Assembly: GCA_050948905.1 (NCBI GenBank)
Contig: JBMNES010000001.1
Coordinates: 2,728,001-2,792,000 of the forward strand
Length of the DNA: 64,000 nucleotides
Source: DTKD01 sp050948905
GTDB taxonomy: Bacteria; Armatimonadota; UBA5829
Direction: 5' to 3'
Made by a program: the position numbers and the translations under genes. Below, in pieces: positions 51,977-60,055 of the stretch; the stretch's first letter is position 1; every line of letters begins with the position of its first letter. Under the pieces are notes generated by a model. That model was not told the DNA's origin and did not search any database. It saw only the letters and a program-made list of their open reading frames with translations.

Positions 51977-53119
51977 TTGGACAGACATATACTTCATATC
52001 AGGCTGGATGCGTTTTTTGCCACCGTCGAGCAGCGACGTCGGCCTAATTTGCGCAGCAAGCCGGTTATAGTCACTGAGCCTAAAGGAAATATCAGCGGAA
52101 TCGTCACATCTGCCTCCAGAGAAGCCAGAAAACTCGGCATAAACGAGGGTGACAGCGTGCGGCAGGCCCAGAGGATGTGTCCTGAGGTGGTTCAATTCCG
52201 GTCTGATTACACTGCATATAGACTGGTATTTGGCGAATTCTTAGACATACTTGCACAGTTTACCCCTCTTCTTGAACCGGATGGCCTCGGCAGCGCCTAT
52301 ATGGATGTCACCGCAAGTGAGGCATTGTTCGGGGAGCCGTCGCAGATTTGCGCAAGGATCATATCGGAGGTCTCGGCCCGGCTGGATATGCCGCTTTTAA
52401 TTGGATGTGCGCCTAATAAGCTGTTGGCAAAGATCGCCTCGGGCAGGGGGAAGTGGTTTGTCAGGGTGAGGCCGGGTGGAGAGGCGGCATTTCTCGATGC
52501 GCTGCCTGTTTCGGCTTTGGATGTTGTTACAAATAAGTTAGCCAGGCGATTAGACGAGCTTGGGGTGACGAAAATCGGGGAGCTTGTCCGGATTGGTGAG
52601 CCTGTGCTGGTGAGGCAGTTTGGGCCAGCCGGCAGCGTGATTCACAAACAGGCCGCAGGAATCGACTATAGCCCGGTCGCTGCGGGGTATCCTGCTGAGG
52701 CTATTGCAGTCGAACATACGTTCTCTTACCCTCTCGAGGAACCCGCTGAAGTAGAGGCGTATATCAAACCCCTAAGCGCTGATCTTGTTGGCAGGCTGCG
52801 GGAGAAAAACATTCTTGCCGGTGAGATTATGCTGGATTTGGAAGGACAGCCGGCCTATTTCAAGTTCAAAACCCCGACCTGCTCCACCTACACCATAACG
52901 CAGGCTCTGAACAAGCTGCTGAAATCGATAATGAAGCCCGGTATGGAGGTGTCGAAACTAAGAGCTGAGCTGTCGGAGCTTACCGCAGGGGAAGGCTTTC
53001 AACTTAGCCTGATAGGGGAAAATGAGCGTGGAAATCGGTTGAATCGAGTGATTGAAACGCTGGTGGACAGGTTCGGCGAGGGTGCGGTGTTCTTCGCCGG
53101 AGGATTGCGGCCTACGTAG
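51977..53119 (+). CDS. imuB: ImuB-type Y-family polymerase homologue, catalytically dead
   Basis: 380 residues, TTG start at 51977 seven bases after GAGG (51966-51969). The fold is DinB-like: HIRLDAFFATVEQRR, SREARKLGINEGDSV (fingers), SAYMDVT, and a C-terminal little-finger domain. All three catalytic carboxylates of DinB are replaced: the first Asp by Arg9, and the DE pair by Gly105-Ser106. ImuB proteins show this kind of loss and act as adaptors linking the sliding clamp to DnaE2/ImuC in error-prone repair. DUF6504-like and ImuC genes follow, and the promoter has a LexA box. A clamp-binding motif was not located with confidence. Confidence 0.85.
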   Translation: MDRHILHIRLDAFFATVEQRRRPNLRSKPVIVTEPKGNISGIVTSASREARKLGINEGDSVRQAQRMCPEVVQFRSDYTAYRLVFGEFLDILAQFTPLLEPDGLGSAYMDVTASEALFGEPSQICARIISEVSARLDMPLLIGCAPNKLLAKIASGRGKWFVRVRPGGEAAFLDALPVSALDVVTNKLARRLDELGVTKIGELVRIGEPVLVRQFGPAGSVIHKQAAGIDYSPVAAGYPAEAIAVEHTFSYPLEEPAEVEAYIKPLSADLVGRLREKNILAGEIMLDLEGQPAYFKFKTPTCSTYTITQALNKLLKSIMKPGMEVSKLRAELSELTAGEGFQLSLIGENERGNRLNRVIETLVDRFGEGAVFFAGGLRPT

Positions 53120-53121
53120 AT

Positions 53122-53358
53122 ATGCAGCGGGATATACAGGTAATACTTAATAACAAACACGCACCGGTCGCATTTGAGTGGCAGGGCAGAATGCGGCGCG
53201 TGAAAGAGGTGCAGGAGTGCTGGAGGCTTGTCGGCGCGTGGTGGGACGATGGGGCTGAGCGGACGTTCTTTCGCGTGATAACAGAACACGGCGGCATCTA
53301 TGAACTATGTTTCGACCATGCCAGATCGGCGTGGCAGTTGAGCAATATAAGAGATTGA
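53122..53358 (+). CDS. DUF6504-like small protein of the imu cassette
   Basis: 78 residues, two bases after imuB and one base before imuC, so co-translated. Pattern VAFEWQGRMRRVKEVQECWR, WWDD, FFRVITEHGGIYELCFD is close to the DUF6504 family, which is often found beside or fused to ImuB in other bacteria. The predicted fold is a small beta barrel with no enzyme motif. It probably helps assemble the mutasome; function unproven. Confidence 0.75.
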   Translation: MQRDIQVILNNKHAPVAFEWQGRMRRVKEVQECWRLVGAWWDDGAERTFFRVITEHGGIYELCFDHARSAWQLSNIRD

Positions 53359-53359
53359 A

Positions 53360-56300
53360 ATGGCATTTACACACCTACACGTCCATTCTAATTTCAGTTT
53401 CCTGGACGGCGGCAGCAGCGTACAGGCGCTGGTGGACCGGGCAAAGGCAGTCGGCTGCAAGTCCCTTGCGATTACAGACCACAACGGACTTTACGGTGCG
53501 GTGAGGTTCTATGAATATGCGAAGAAAGTGGGGATTAAGCCGATTGTTGGGGTTGAGATGGATGTGGAGGCGGAAAATGGCATTTATCATATCGTGCTGA
53601 TCGCAAAAAACCTCAATGGATACTCGAATTTATGTAAGATCGTCACCCGCGCCCAACTCTCGCACAAAAAAGGTGAAGCAGCGGCCAGCATTGATGTGAT
53701 TAAGCAGCACTCAAGCGACCTTTTCTGCCTCTCCGGATGTCCTAAAGGGGAGGTACCGTCGCTGGTCGCATGCGGCAAAATTGATGAGGCGAAGGCTGCC
53801 GCTTTGAGGTGGATGGAGATATTCGGGCGCGATGGTTTTTTGATAGAGATGCAGAATAATATGCTCCCCGGCACCTCGCTGCTGAACTCTCAATTAGCCG
53901 AACTCGCACCTGAACTTGGCCTGAGAATCGTCGCAACCAATAACGTCCATTATGCAGAGAAGGAGGATTTTAAGGTTCAGGATGTGCTGGTGTGCGTGCA
54001 GACGCTGACTACCCTCGACGACTCGCACCCACTGCGTAAGCGTAACAGCGAATACTATCTAAAGACTCCTAAGGCTATGGCTAACCTGTTTCGGCGATAT
54101 CCACAGGCGTTGAAAAATGCCGAGTGGGTGGCACAGCAGTGTGATCTCGATTTGGGGTTGGGCACTTTTCGATTCCCTGATTATCCGCTGCCGGAAGGGG
54201 AGACTGCATATAGTTATCTCTGCAAGCTGTGTTTCGATGCGCTGGAGAAGTTGTATCAACCGATTACTCCCGGTGTGCTGGAGCGGCTTAATCACGAGTT
54301 AAAGGTGATAAACGACCTCGGATTCCCGGAGTATTTTCTGGTGGTGTGGGATATCGTGCAGTATGCGAAATCCAATGGAATCAGGTGCTCCGGAAGAGGG
54401 TCGGCGGCGGATTCGCTGGTGGCCTATTGCCTTGGAATCACGATAGCGGACCCGATTGAGCATAATCTGCTGTTTGAGCGGTTTCTTAATCCTGAGCGAA
54501 GAGGGATGCCGGATATCGATATAGACTTCGACGCGGCACGACGCGATGAGGTGATTGAGTATATATATAATCGTTACGGCACCACGTTCGGGGATAATTT
54601 GAGCGTCGATACCTCTACGGAAGATAAGGTCGCGATGGTCTGCACGGTAAGTTGTCTGAAGGCGCGGTCGGCCATACGCGATCTGGGCAAGGCGATGGGG
54701 TTTGCCAATGACGATATCTCCCGCCTGGCCTCCGCCCTGCCCCACATCGGCGGGAGGCGTATTCGGGAGGCCATAGAAAAATATCCTGAACTGCGTAATT
54801 CCAATTTGCCAATAGCCCGGATGGAGACTCTTATAGACATCTGCGAGAAAGTCGACGACTTCCCACGGCATCTGAGCGTGCATTTGTGCGGGGTCGTGAT
54901 AAGCAAAGGGCCTCTGACCGACCTCGTGCCTCTGGAATGGGCCACGAAAGGGGTGATCGTCAGCCAGTTTGATAAGGATGATATAGAGGCGCTCGGCCTG
55001 GTTAAGATGGATATACTCGGTCTGCGCAATCTGTCAGCAATTGAGGATTCGCTGCCAGCTATAAAGAAAAACTACAGCGTCGAGCTTGATATAGATAATA
55101 TACCGTTCGACGATGAGCCGACATACGAAATGCTGCGAAGCTGTGACACGGTGGGGTGTTTTCAGGTGGAATCGCCTGGAATGAGGGGGCTGCTGGGCAG
55201 GTTGCAGCCGAGGGTATTCGACGACGTGATCGCGCAGATATCGCTCTTTCGCCCCGGCCCGATGCAGGCGGATATGATAAACCCGTTCATCGCGCGTCGT
55301 CACGGGGAAGAAGAGGTCACGTACCCCCACCCCAGCCTTGAACCGATCCTCAAGGAGACCTATGGGGTGATCCTTTATCAGGAACAGGTGATATCGGTAT
55401 CGCACGCGCTGGCGGGGTTCAGTTATGGCCAGTCTGACTCACTGAGACGTGCGATGACCACCGACCGCAGCCAGGAAGAAATGGAGAAGATAAAAGAGTC
55501 GTTCATTGAGGGCGCTAAAAAGAAAGGGGTGGATTTGCTGATCGCAGAGGATGTGTTCTCCAAACTGCGTGCATTCGCGGCCTACGGATTCTGCAAGGCG
55601 CACGCGGCCTCGTTTGCCAAGATCGCATTTCAGACCGCTTACCTCAAAACCCACTATCCCGCCGAGTTCTTTGCGGGCATATTGAATAACGAGCCGATGG
55701 GGTTTTATCCGGCAAACGTGATCGTGGAAGAGGCCCGCAGGCTGGGAATTGAACTGCTTGAGGTAGATGTGAACCTGAGCGAGGCGAGGGATGTCCCGCT
55801 TGCGATTATCGATAATGACCGAACGGTGAAAGCTATACGCATAGGGCTAAATCACGTTAAAAACATAAGCGAGGCAGAGGTGGAGTCGATTATTAAGGCC
55901 CGCAATATTCGACCGTTCTCTTCGTTTGCCGACTTCTGCCTGCGGACGAAATGCGACCGGCCGACTATAGAGAATCTGATCAACTGCGGGGCGTTCGATT
56001 CGTTTGGGATTCCAGCCGGCAAGCTGATGTGGCTTGTGGGCGAGATCGCTGATGTTATTCGCAAGTCTAAAGCAGAGGGGGCGAAGTCGTCGCAACTGTT
56101 CGATGGTATCAACGCAAGCGACCTGGATGCGAGGCTGGCACATCTTCCGGATGGCCCAAAACTGACCCCGCATGAGCGTGTGCGGATGGATTATGAGATA
56201 TTGGGGCTGTCTACGATCTGTCATCCTATGGTCTTTTATAGAAATAAACTGAAAAAAGCGAAAGTAGTGCAAAACAGGAAAGTGCGGGAGGTAGAGGATG

Positions 56301-56644
56301 GCACATTCGTAAAGGTGGCGGGAGTGGTGGTGGTATGTATGCGGCCGCCGACCAGATCAGGCACAGTGGTGGTGTTTATCACCCTTGAAGACGAAACCGG
56401 CCTTGCGGATTGTGTTATATTTCCGAAGGTCTATGAGAAGTGCGGCCCGGTGATTTTCAATAGTCCTGCGCTGATAATCGAGGGAAAGGCGCAGATAAAC
56501 GGCAACAGCTTCTCGATAATCGCCAGTAACGTCAGACCATTGAGCGCGCACTATCGTACCGACAGCACCACCGACATCAAGCCGTTTAAGGAACGACTAC
56601 GCAGCGCCGGTCAGCGGAGTTTTGTGAGAAGCGTGGGCGTGTGA
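53360..56644 (+). CDS. dnaE2: Error-prone DNA polymerase III alpha subunit (ImuC/DnaE2)
   Basis: 1094 residues. PHP domain first (HLHVHSNFSFLDG, ITDHNGLYG). The palm holds GRGSAADSLVAY, GMPDIDIDFD with catalytic Asp385 and Asp387, and KMDILGLRNL with Asp551. The fingers contain LFRPGPMQADMI and YGFCKAHAASFAKIA; OB-type fold near 990-1060. It is shorter than a replicative DnaE (about 1160) and lacks a long clamp/tau-binding tail, as ImuC does. It lies downstream of dead ImuB under a LexA box, so a role in translesion synthesis and induced mutagenesis is likely. It could also be the cell's only DnaE if no other exists. Confidence 0.85.
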   Translation: MAFTHLHVHSNFSFLDGGSSVQALVDRAKAVGCKSLAITDHNGLYGAVRFYEYAKKVGIKPIVGVEMDVEAENGIYHIVLIAKNLNGYSNLCKIVTRAQLSHKKGEAAASIDVIKQHSSDLFCLSGCPKGEVPSLVACGKIDEAKAAALRWMEIFGRDGFLIEMQNNMLPGTSLLNSQLAELAPELGLRIVATNNVHYAEKEDFKVQDVLVCVQTLTTLDDSHPLRKRNSEYYLKTPKAMANLFRRYPQALKNAEWVAQQCDLDLGLGTFRFPDYPLPEGETAYSYLCKLCFDALEKLYQPITPGVLERLNHELKVINDLGFPEYFLVVWDIVQYAKSNGIRCSGRGSAADSLVAYCLGITIADPIEHNLLFERFLNPERRGMPDIDIDFDAARRDEVIEYIYNRYGTTFGDNLSVDTSTEDKVAMVCTVSCLKARSAIRDLGKAMGFANDDISRLASALPHIGGRRIREAIEKYPELRNSNLPIARMETLIDICEKVDDFPRHLSVHLCGVVISKGPLTDLVPLEWATKGVIVSQFDKDDIEALGLVKMDILGLRNLSAIEDSLPAIKKNYSVELDIDNIPFDDEPTYEMLRSCDTVGCFQVESPGMRGLLGRLQPRVFDDVIAQISLFRPGPMQADMINPFIARRHGEEEVTYPHPSLEPILKETYGVILYQEQVISVSHALAGFSYGQSDSLRRAMTTDRSQEEMEKIKESFIEGAKKKGVDLLIAEDVFSKLRAFAAYGFCKAHAASFAKIAFQTAYLKTHYPAEFFAGILNNEPMGFYPANVIVEEARRLGIELLEVDVNLSEARDVPLAIIDNDRTVKAIRIGLNHVKNISEAEVESIIKARNIRPFSSFADFCLRTKCDRPTIENLINCGAFDSFGIPAGKLMWLVGEIADVIRKSKAEGAKSSQLFDGINASDLDARLAHLPDGPKLTPHERVRMDYEILGLSTICHPMVFYRNKLKKAKVVQNRKVREVEDGTFVKVAGVVVVCMRPPTRSGTVVVFITLEDETGLADCVIFPKVYEKCGPVIFNSPALIIEGKAQINGNSFSIIASNVRPLSAHYRTDSTTDIKPFKERLRSAGQRSFVRSVGV

Positions 56645-56646
56645 CC

Positions 56647-58509
56647 CTATTTTGAACGCCTCTCCTCAAGCCGCCGATCCAAACCGGACAGGATTCTCTT
56701 GCGGAATCGCAGCGCGTCAGGGGTGACCTCGAGCAATTCATCGTCGCCCAGAAATGACAGCGCCTGCTCCAGAGTGAAATGCCTGGGCGGGGTTATCAGC
56801 ACCGTTGCGTCCTCAGTAGATGCACGCATATTGGTCTGCTTCTTGGCCTTGCAAATGTTGACGACCATGTCGTCTGAGCGGGCGTTTTCACCCACTATCT
56901 GACCTTCATAGATCTCCTCGCCCGGCGTCACAAACAGGGTAGAACGTTCCTGAAGAGGGGCTATAGCGTAGGCTGTGGCCCGGCCGGTCTCCTTTGCGAT
57001 AAGGCTGCCCCTGGAACGAGCACTGATCTCCCCGCGATGTGGGCCGTATTCGAGAAATATCCTCGACATCATCCCAAGCCCCATCGTGATCGTGAGAAAC
57101 TCGGTCCTGAACCCGATCAACCCACGAGTCGGGACGTGGAATATCAGGCGGTTCATCCCGGCCTCGTCCTTGTCTATTGACACCATATCCCCTTTTCGCG
57201 CCGCCAATTCCTGAATGACCGCGCCGACGCTGCTGTCTGAGATGTCTATGGTAACCTCTTCAATCGGTTCACAGAGGACGTGGTCAATGGTCTTTGTGAT
57301 GGCCTTGGGTTTGCTGACGCATACTTCGTAGCCCTCACGGCGCATCGTCTCCAGCAGAATCGCGAGTTGCAATTCGCCTCGGCCGGATACATTGAGCGAG
57401 TCCGGGCTGTCGGTCGGCTCGACTCTCAGACTGATATTGGTCTTGATCTCTCGGTTGAGCCTCGCCGAGATATTGCGCATAGTGACGAGCTTGCCGCTTT
57501 TGCCGGCCCACGGCCCGTTGTTTACAATGAAATCCATCGAGACGGTTGGTTCGTCGATTTGGATCGGCTCCATCGCCTCCGGTGCATCGGCGTCGGCGAT
57601 GGTCTCCCCTATATCGGCCTCGTTGCATCCGGCAAGCAGGATAATATCGCCTGCGGAGGCTTCCTCGACCTCAACCCGTCTGAGTCCTTCATAAACGAAG
57701 AGCTTATTGACTTCAAAAGTCTCTGTCGAGCCATTTCGACGAATAATCGCCAGTTTCTGGGAGCGATATACCGTGCCTCGCAGTATTTTGCCGCCGGATA
57801 ACCTGCCAAGATGGTCGTCGTAGTCGAGGCTCGTTACCTGAAGCTGGAAGGGTTTGTCCAACTCCGCAGCAGGCGGTGGGACGTGATTCAATATCATCTG
57901 AAACAGCGGGTCAATGTCGGCTCCTCTGGCAAGCGGATCCGCGGTGGCGTAGCCCTCGGCGGCAGAGGCGTACAGGCAGGGGAAATCGAGTTGATCCTCA
58001 TCGCAGCCAAGTTCGATTAATAAATCCAGAACCTCGTCCTGCACTTCTTTTGGCCTGGCGCCGGGGCGGTCGATTTTGTTTACGACAACAACCGGCTTCA
58101 AGCGTAGTTCGAGAGCCTTTTTCAGCACGAATCTCGTCTGCGGCATGGGGCCCTCGCAGGCGTCGACCAGCAGAAGCACTCCATCGACCGATCGCAGCAC
58201 GCGCTCTACTTCTCCGCCGAAATCGGAGTGGCCGGGAGTGTCGACTATATTTATCTTGACGCCATTGTAGTGGACTGCGGTGACTTTAGAGAGGATGGTG
58301 ATCCCCTTTTCGCGCTCCAGGTCGCCGGAATCCATAACCCGCTCGGCGATTTGCTGGTTGGCTCGAAATGCCCCGCTCTGGCGAAGGATGGCGTCGACCA
58401 GGGTGGTTTTACCGTGGTCTACGTGGGCGATTATCGCCACATTTCTCATGTCCTGACGCAAGCCGGTGGATATTTGAGGTTGTTGCATTGTTTGTTGCAT
58501 ATAATTCAT
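56647..58509 (-). CDS. typA: Translational GTPase TypA/BipA
   Basis: About 620 residues. Ribosome-binding GTPase involved in 50S assembly and stress adaptation. G1 is AHVDHGKTT, G2 REKGITI, G3 DTPGHSDFGGEV, G4 NKIDRPGA; then EF-Tu-like and EF-G-like domains and the BipA C-terminal domain (PTRGLIGFRTEFLT, GRATAYAIAPLQERS). The start is unclear: ATGs at 58509, 58500, 58488 and 58449 are in frame without a good ribosome site; 58449 gives the usual family length. The frame also opens further, to 58554, within the leader hairpin. It converges with dnaE2 two bases away. Confidence 0.95.
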   Translation of the reverse strand: MNYMQQTMQQPQISTGLRQDMRNVAIIAHVDHGKTTLVDAILRQSGAFRANQQIAERVMDSGDLEREKGITILSKVTAVHYNGVKINIVDTPGHSDFGGEVERVLRSVDGVLLLVDACEGPMPQTRFVLKKALELRLKPVVVVNKIDRPGARPKEVQDEVLDLLIELGCDEDQLDFPCLYASAAEGYATADPLARGADIDPLFQMILNHVPPPAAELDKPFQLQVTSLDYDDHLGRLSGGKILRGTVYRSQKLAIIRRNGSTETFEVNKLFVYEGLRRVEVEEASAGDIILLAGCNEADIGETIADADAPEAMEPIQIDEPTVSMDFIVNNGPWAGKSGKLVTMRNISARLNREIKTNISLRVEPTDSPDSLNVSGRGELQLAILLETMRREGYEVCVSKPKAITKTIDHVLCEPIEEVTIDISDSSVGAVIQELAARKGDMVSIDKDEAGMNRLIFHVPTRGLIGFRTEFLTITMGLGMMSRIFLEYGPHRGEISARSRGSLIAKETGRATAYAIAPLQERSTLFVTPGEEIYEGQIVGENARSDDMVVNICKAKKQTNMRASTEDATVLITPPRHFTLEQALSFLGDDELLEVTPDALRFRKRILSGLDRRLEERRSK

Positions 58510-58531
58510 AAATGGTTGCCAATTAAACGGC

Positions 58532-58566
58532 AAAAACGGCCGGCGCTCACACACGAGACCCGGCCG
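58532..58566 (-). terminator. Terminator-like hairpin in the typA leader
   Basis: On the minus strand CGGCCGG (58560-58566) pairs with CCGGCCG (58537-58543) and is followed at once by TTTTTG. It lies between the typA promoter and its start codon, with no upstream gene to terminate, so it could be an attenuator. Confidence 0.6.
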
Positions 58567-58594
58567 CTTGGGTGTATCGCTGTTTGATATTTTT

Positions 58595-58624
58595 ATTTTA
58601 TCAGCCGATGCGCGGTGAGGTCAA
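58595..58624 (-). promoter_or_regulatory. Promoter of typA
   Basis: Minus strand TTGACC (58619-58624), an 18-base spacer, TAAAAT (58595-58600). The expected leader is about 80 bases and contains the terminator-like hairpin. Confidence 0.65.
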
Positions 58625-58668
58625 TAAAAATGGGCCACAGTAGTAGGGCTCGCTTAAATTTTTTGAGC

Positions 58669-58697
58669 TTGAATAGCGAGTCAATACGGGGTATAAT
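58669..58697 (+). promoter_or_regulatory. Promoter of tmRNA
   Basis: TTGAAT (58669-58674), a 17-base spacer, perfect TATAAT (58692-58697), 40 bases before the mature 5' end of tmRNA. It is divergent from the typA promoter. Confidence 0.75.
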
Positions 58698-58736
58698 AAA
58701 GTTGCCACAATTCCTCGAAATTGCGTCTTAAAATGT

Positions 58737-59088
58737 GGGGGTGATTGGTGTTGACAGGGGAGTGGTTGGCCTGAGTTGCGAGCCGAGGTTGGTCGGTTGG
58801 CCTCGTAAAAAGCCGTCCAAAACATAAACGCGAATAACAATTACGCACTCGCTGCCTAAGAGCAGCGCATTCGCCCGTTCTGAGTCGGTGTGAACGGATC
58901 CGAGTGTAACTAGAACCGACTTGCTCGACAAACCAAGTCCGGCAGTTGTCGAGGACACCCTTACGGACTGGGGCCGATGTATCCCGCCTGCAGGAGACTG
59001 ACGCCCGAGATTAAAGTGCAGGATATGCTCGTAGACGCTCTGGTTTGCCTTCTCTTGGACCCGGGTTCAAGTCCCGGCACCTCCACCA
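58737..59088 (+). ncRNA. ssrA: tmRNA (ssrA)
   Basis: 352 bases. Alanyl-tRNA-like ends: GGGGGTG (58737-58743) pairs with CACCTCC (59078-59084), then A and an encoded CCA; the T arm has GGGTTCAAGTCCC. The 5' part GTTGACAGGGGAGTGG is typical. The tag reading frame runs from 58812 (resume codon GCC) to TAA at 58857-58859 and encodes AVQNINANNNYALAA, ending in the YALAA degron. With SmpB it rescues stalled ribosomes and tags proteins for proteolysis. No smpB is nearby. Confidence 0.95.
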
Positions 59089-59294
59089 TCATGTCAAAGA
59101 CTTAATCGTCTCTTATTGTTCATGCATGTGAACTGCGCCACGCTCATGTTGTGATGATGTGAACGTGGTTTTGCTTTGTATGCTGCCTGAGTTTGTGACA
59201 AACCCCTTTGGACTTGGTTGGGGCGGATGTTACTCCGAAATGCCCTCAACCGGTTCTCTTTGGGGCGGTTTTCTCTGTTTTCCGTAGAGTTTTT

Positions 59295-59438
59295 GTGGAA
59301 TGGGAATGCGCCAAACCGCAAACACCGCGACCACGCGAACTAGCAAATGTTGACAAAGGGAATTTAGCAGGCTACCATACTATCGAAGAACTAGCAGCGG
59401 CACAACTCCCTGATAGCACCGACGGAGGTGGAAGATGA
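59295..59438 (+). CDS. Tiny ORF, unknown (47 aa or 76 aa)
   Basis: From GTG 59295 it encodes 47 residues ending in NLAGYHTIEELAAAQLPDST then GGGR; the same frame can begin at TTG 59208 (76 residues). The segment HTIEELAAAQLPD has the composition of a real helical protein. The stop overlaps the next ORF. No family is recognised; coding status uncertain. Confidence 0.35.
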   Translation: MEWECAKPQTPRPRELANVDKGNLAGYHTIEELAAAQLPDSTDGGGR

Positions 59439-59607
59439 ATCTGAACACATCAAGATCACTGTTAAGCATATCTGCGTCGATTGTGGAGGAACAGGAGAAG
59501 GCAAAGTTGAGGGCAACATCTGTGCGGTATGTGCATGCGAGTTTCCAGTAGTCGAGGAGGAGATAAGTCCAACAGAATTGACACAGCTATTGAGGCCAGC
59601 GGAGTAA
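59428..59607 (+). CDS. Tiny Cys-pair protein, unknown (59 aa)
   Basis: GTG start at 59428, overlapping the previous stop, 59 residues, acidic. It contains HICVDCGGTGEGK and NICAVCACEF, that is two CxxC pairs about 15 residues apart (plus one more Cys), which looks like a single treble-clef or DnaJ-type zinc ribbon (CGGTG is the DnaJ zinc-finger pattern). Such small zinc proteins are frequent in phages and plasmids. Function unknown. Confidence 0.45.
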   Translation: MEDESEHIKITVKHICVDCGGTGEGKVEGNICAVCACEFPVVEEEISPTELTQLLRPAE

Positions 59608-59609
59608 TC

Positions 59610-59726
59610 GTGCACTGTATAGAAAACGGATTGGTCGCGACGCACTGTCTCAGGCACGGACTTCCAGTGCCAGCTTGTAGACTCGTGTGTTCAGAATGCA
59701 GTGATAGAAGAAACACCTCGAAATGA
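59610..59726 (+). CDS. Tiny Cys-rich ORF, unknown (38 aa)
   Basis: GTG at 59610, two bases after the previous stop; 38 residues with five Cys including VCSEC. The frame is open upstream to 59529, so another start is possible. Stop TGA at 59724-59726 overlaps the next ATG. Confidence 0.3.
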   Translation: MHCIENGLVATHCLRHGLPVPACRLVCSECSDRRNTSK

Positions 59727-59902
59727 AGCTTGAGATTGAGACCAGCGGTGGGTGGGTCACTTTAGCCGAGTCGCAACAGCCCGTTGTCGTCAGGAGCCGG
59801 CCTAGTGTGTCTGCATTTCCGGAAAGCATAACAGTAATCCTCTTGTTAGACACGGCTGCAAACGCGCTAGGTGTGTCGCATCTGCGGACTGCGTTGGAAT
59901 GA
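59723..59902 (+). CDS. Tiny ORF, unknown (59 aa)
   Basis: ATG 59723 overlaps the preceding stop (ATGA), suggesting coupled translation. 59 residues: beta-like N-terminal half (LEIETSGGWVTLAESQQPVVV) and a hydrophobic segment SITVILLLDTAANALG. No match recognised. Its own stop overlaps the next ATG in the same way. Confidence 0.4.
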   Translation: MKLEIETSGGWVTLAESQQPVVVRSRPSVSAFPESITVILLLDTAANALGVSHLRTALE

Positions 59903-59943
59903 GGAGATCAAGCCCAGATACGTTTGTCGAAGAATTGGTTTGA
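59899..59943 (+). CDS. Very short coupled ORF (14 aa)
   Basis: ATG 59899 overlaps the previous TGA by four bases. Fourteen codons only. Listed because it continues the overlapping chain; may not be translated. Confidence 0.2.
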   Translation: MRRSSPDTFVEELV

Positions 59944-59944
59944 A

Positions 59945-60013
59945 ATGATTGCCTACACGGGACGAGTTGTTGTTGAAGAGGCGCAGTACGCCCTTGAGTG
60001 TGAACTCTTCTAG
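59945..60013 (+). CDS. Very short ORF (22 aa)
   Basis: ATG 59945, one base after the previous stop; 22 codons, acidic at the C terminus. Last link of the chain before the secreted protein at 60056. Low confidence that it is a gene. Confidence 0.2.
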   Translation: MIAYTGRVVVEEAQYALECELF

Positions 60014-60055
60014 TCCCAGACGGCACAGCTTGGTTACTACATATAGGAGGTTGCA

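Larger units (their letters stand above)
59089..60055 (+). other. Region of tiny ORFs directly 3' of tmRNA, possibly a decayed integrated element
   Basis: 967 bases with no normal-sized gene. It begins with small palindromes (59130-59170) and continues with a chain of plus-strand ORFs of 14-59 codons that overlap in ATGA or near-ATGA fashion (listed separately). By eye it is more A-rich in codon ends than the neighbouring genes. The 3' end of tmRNA is a classic integration site. No integrase, transposase or clear repeat of the tmRNA end is visible. Only a weak stem (59101-59114 region) could end tmRNA transcription here. Confidence 0.5.
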
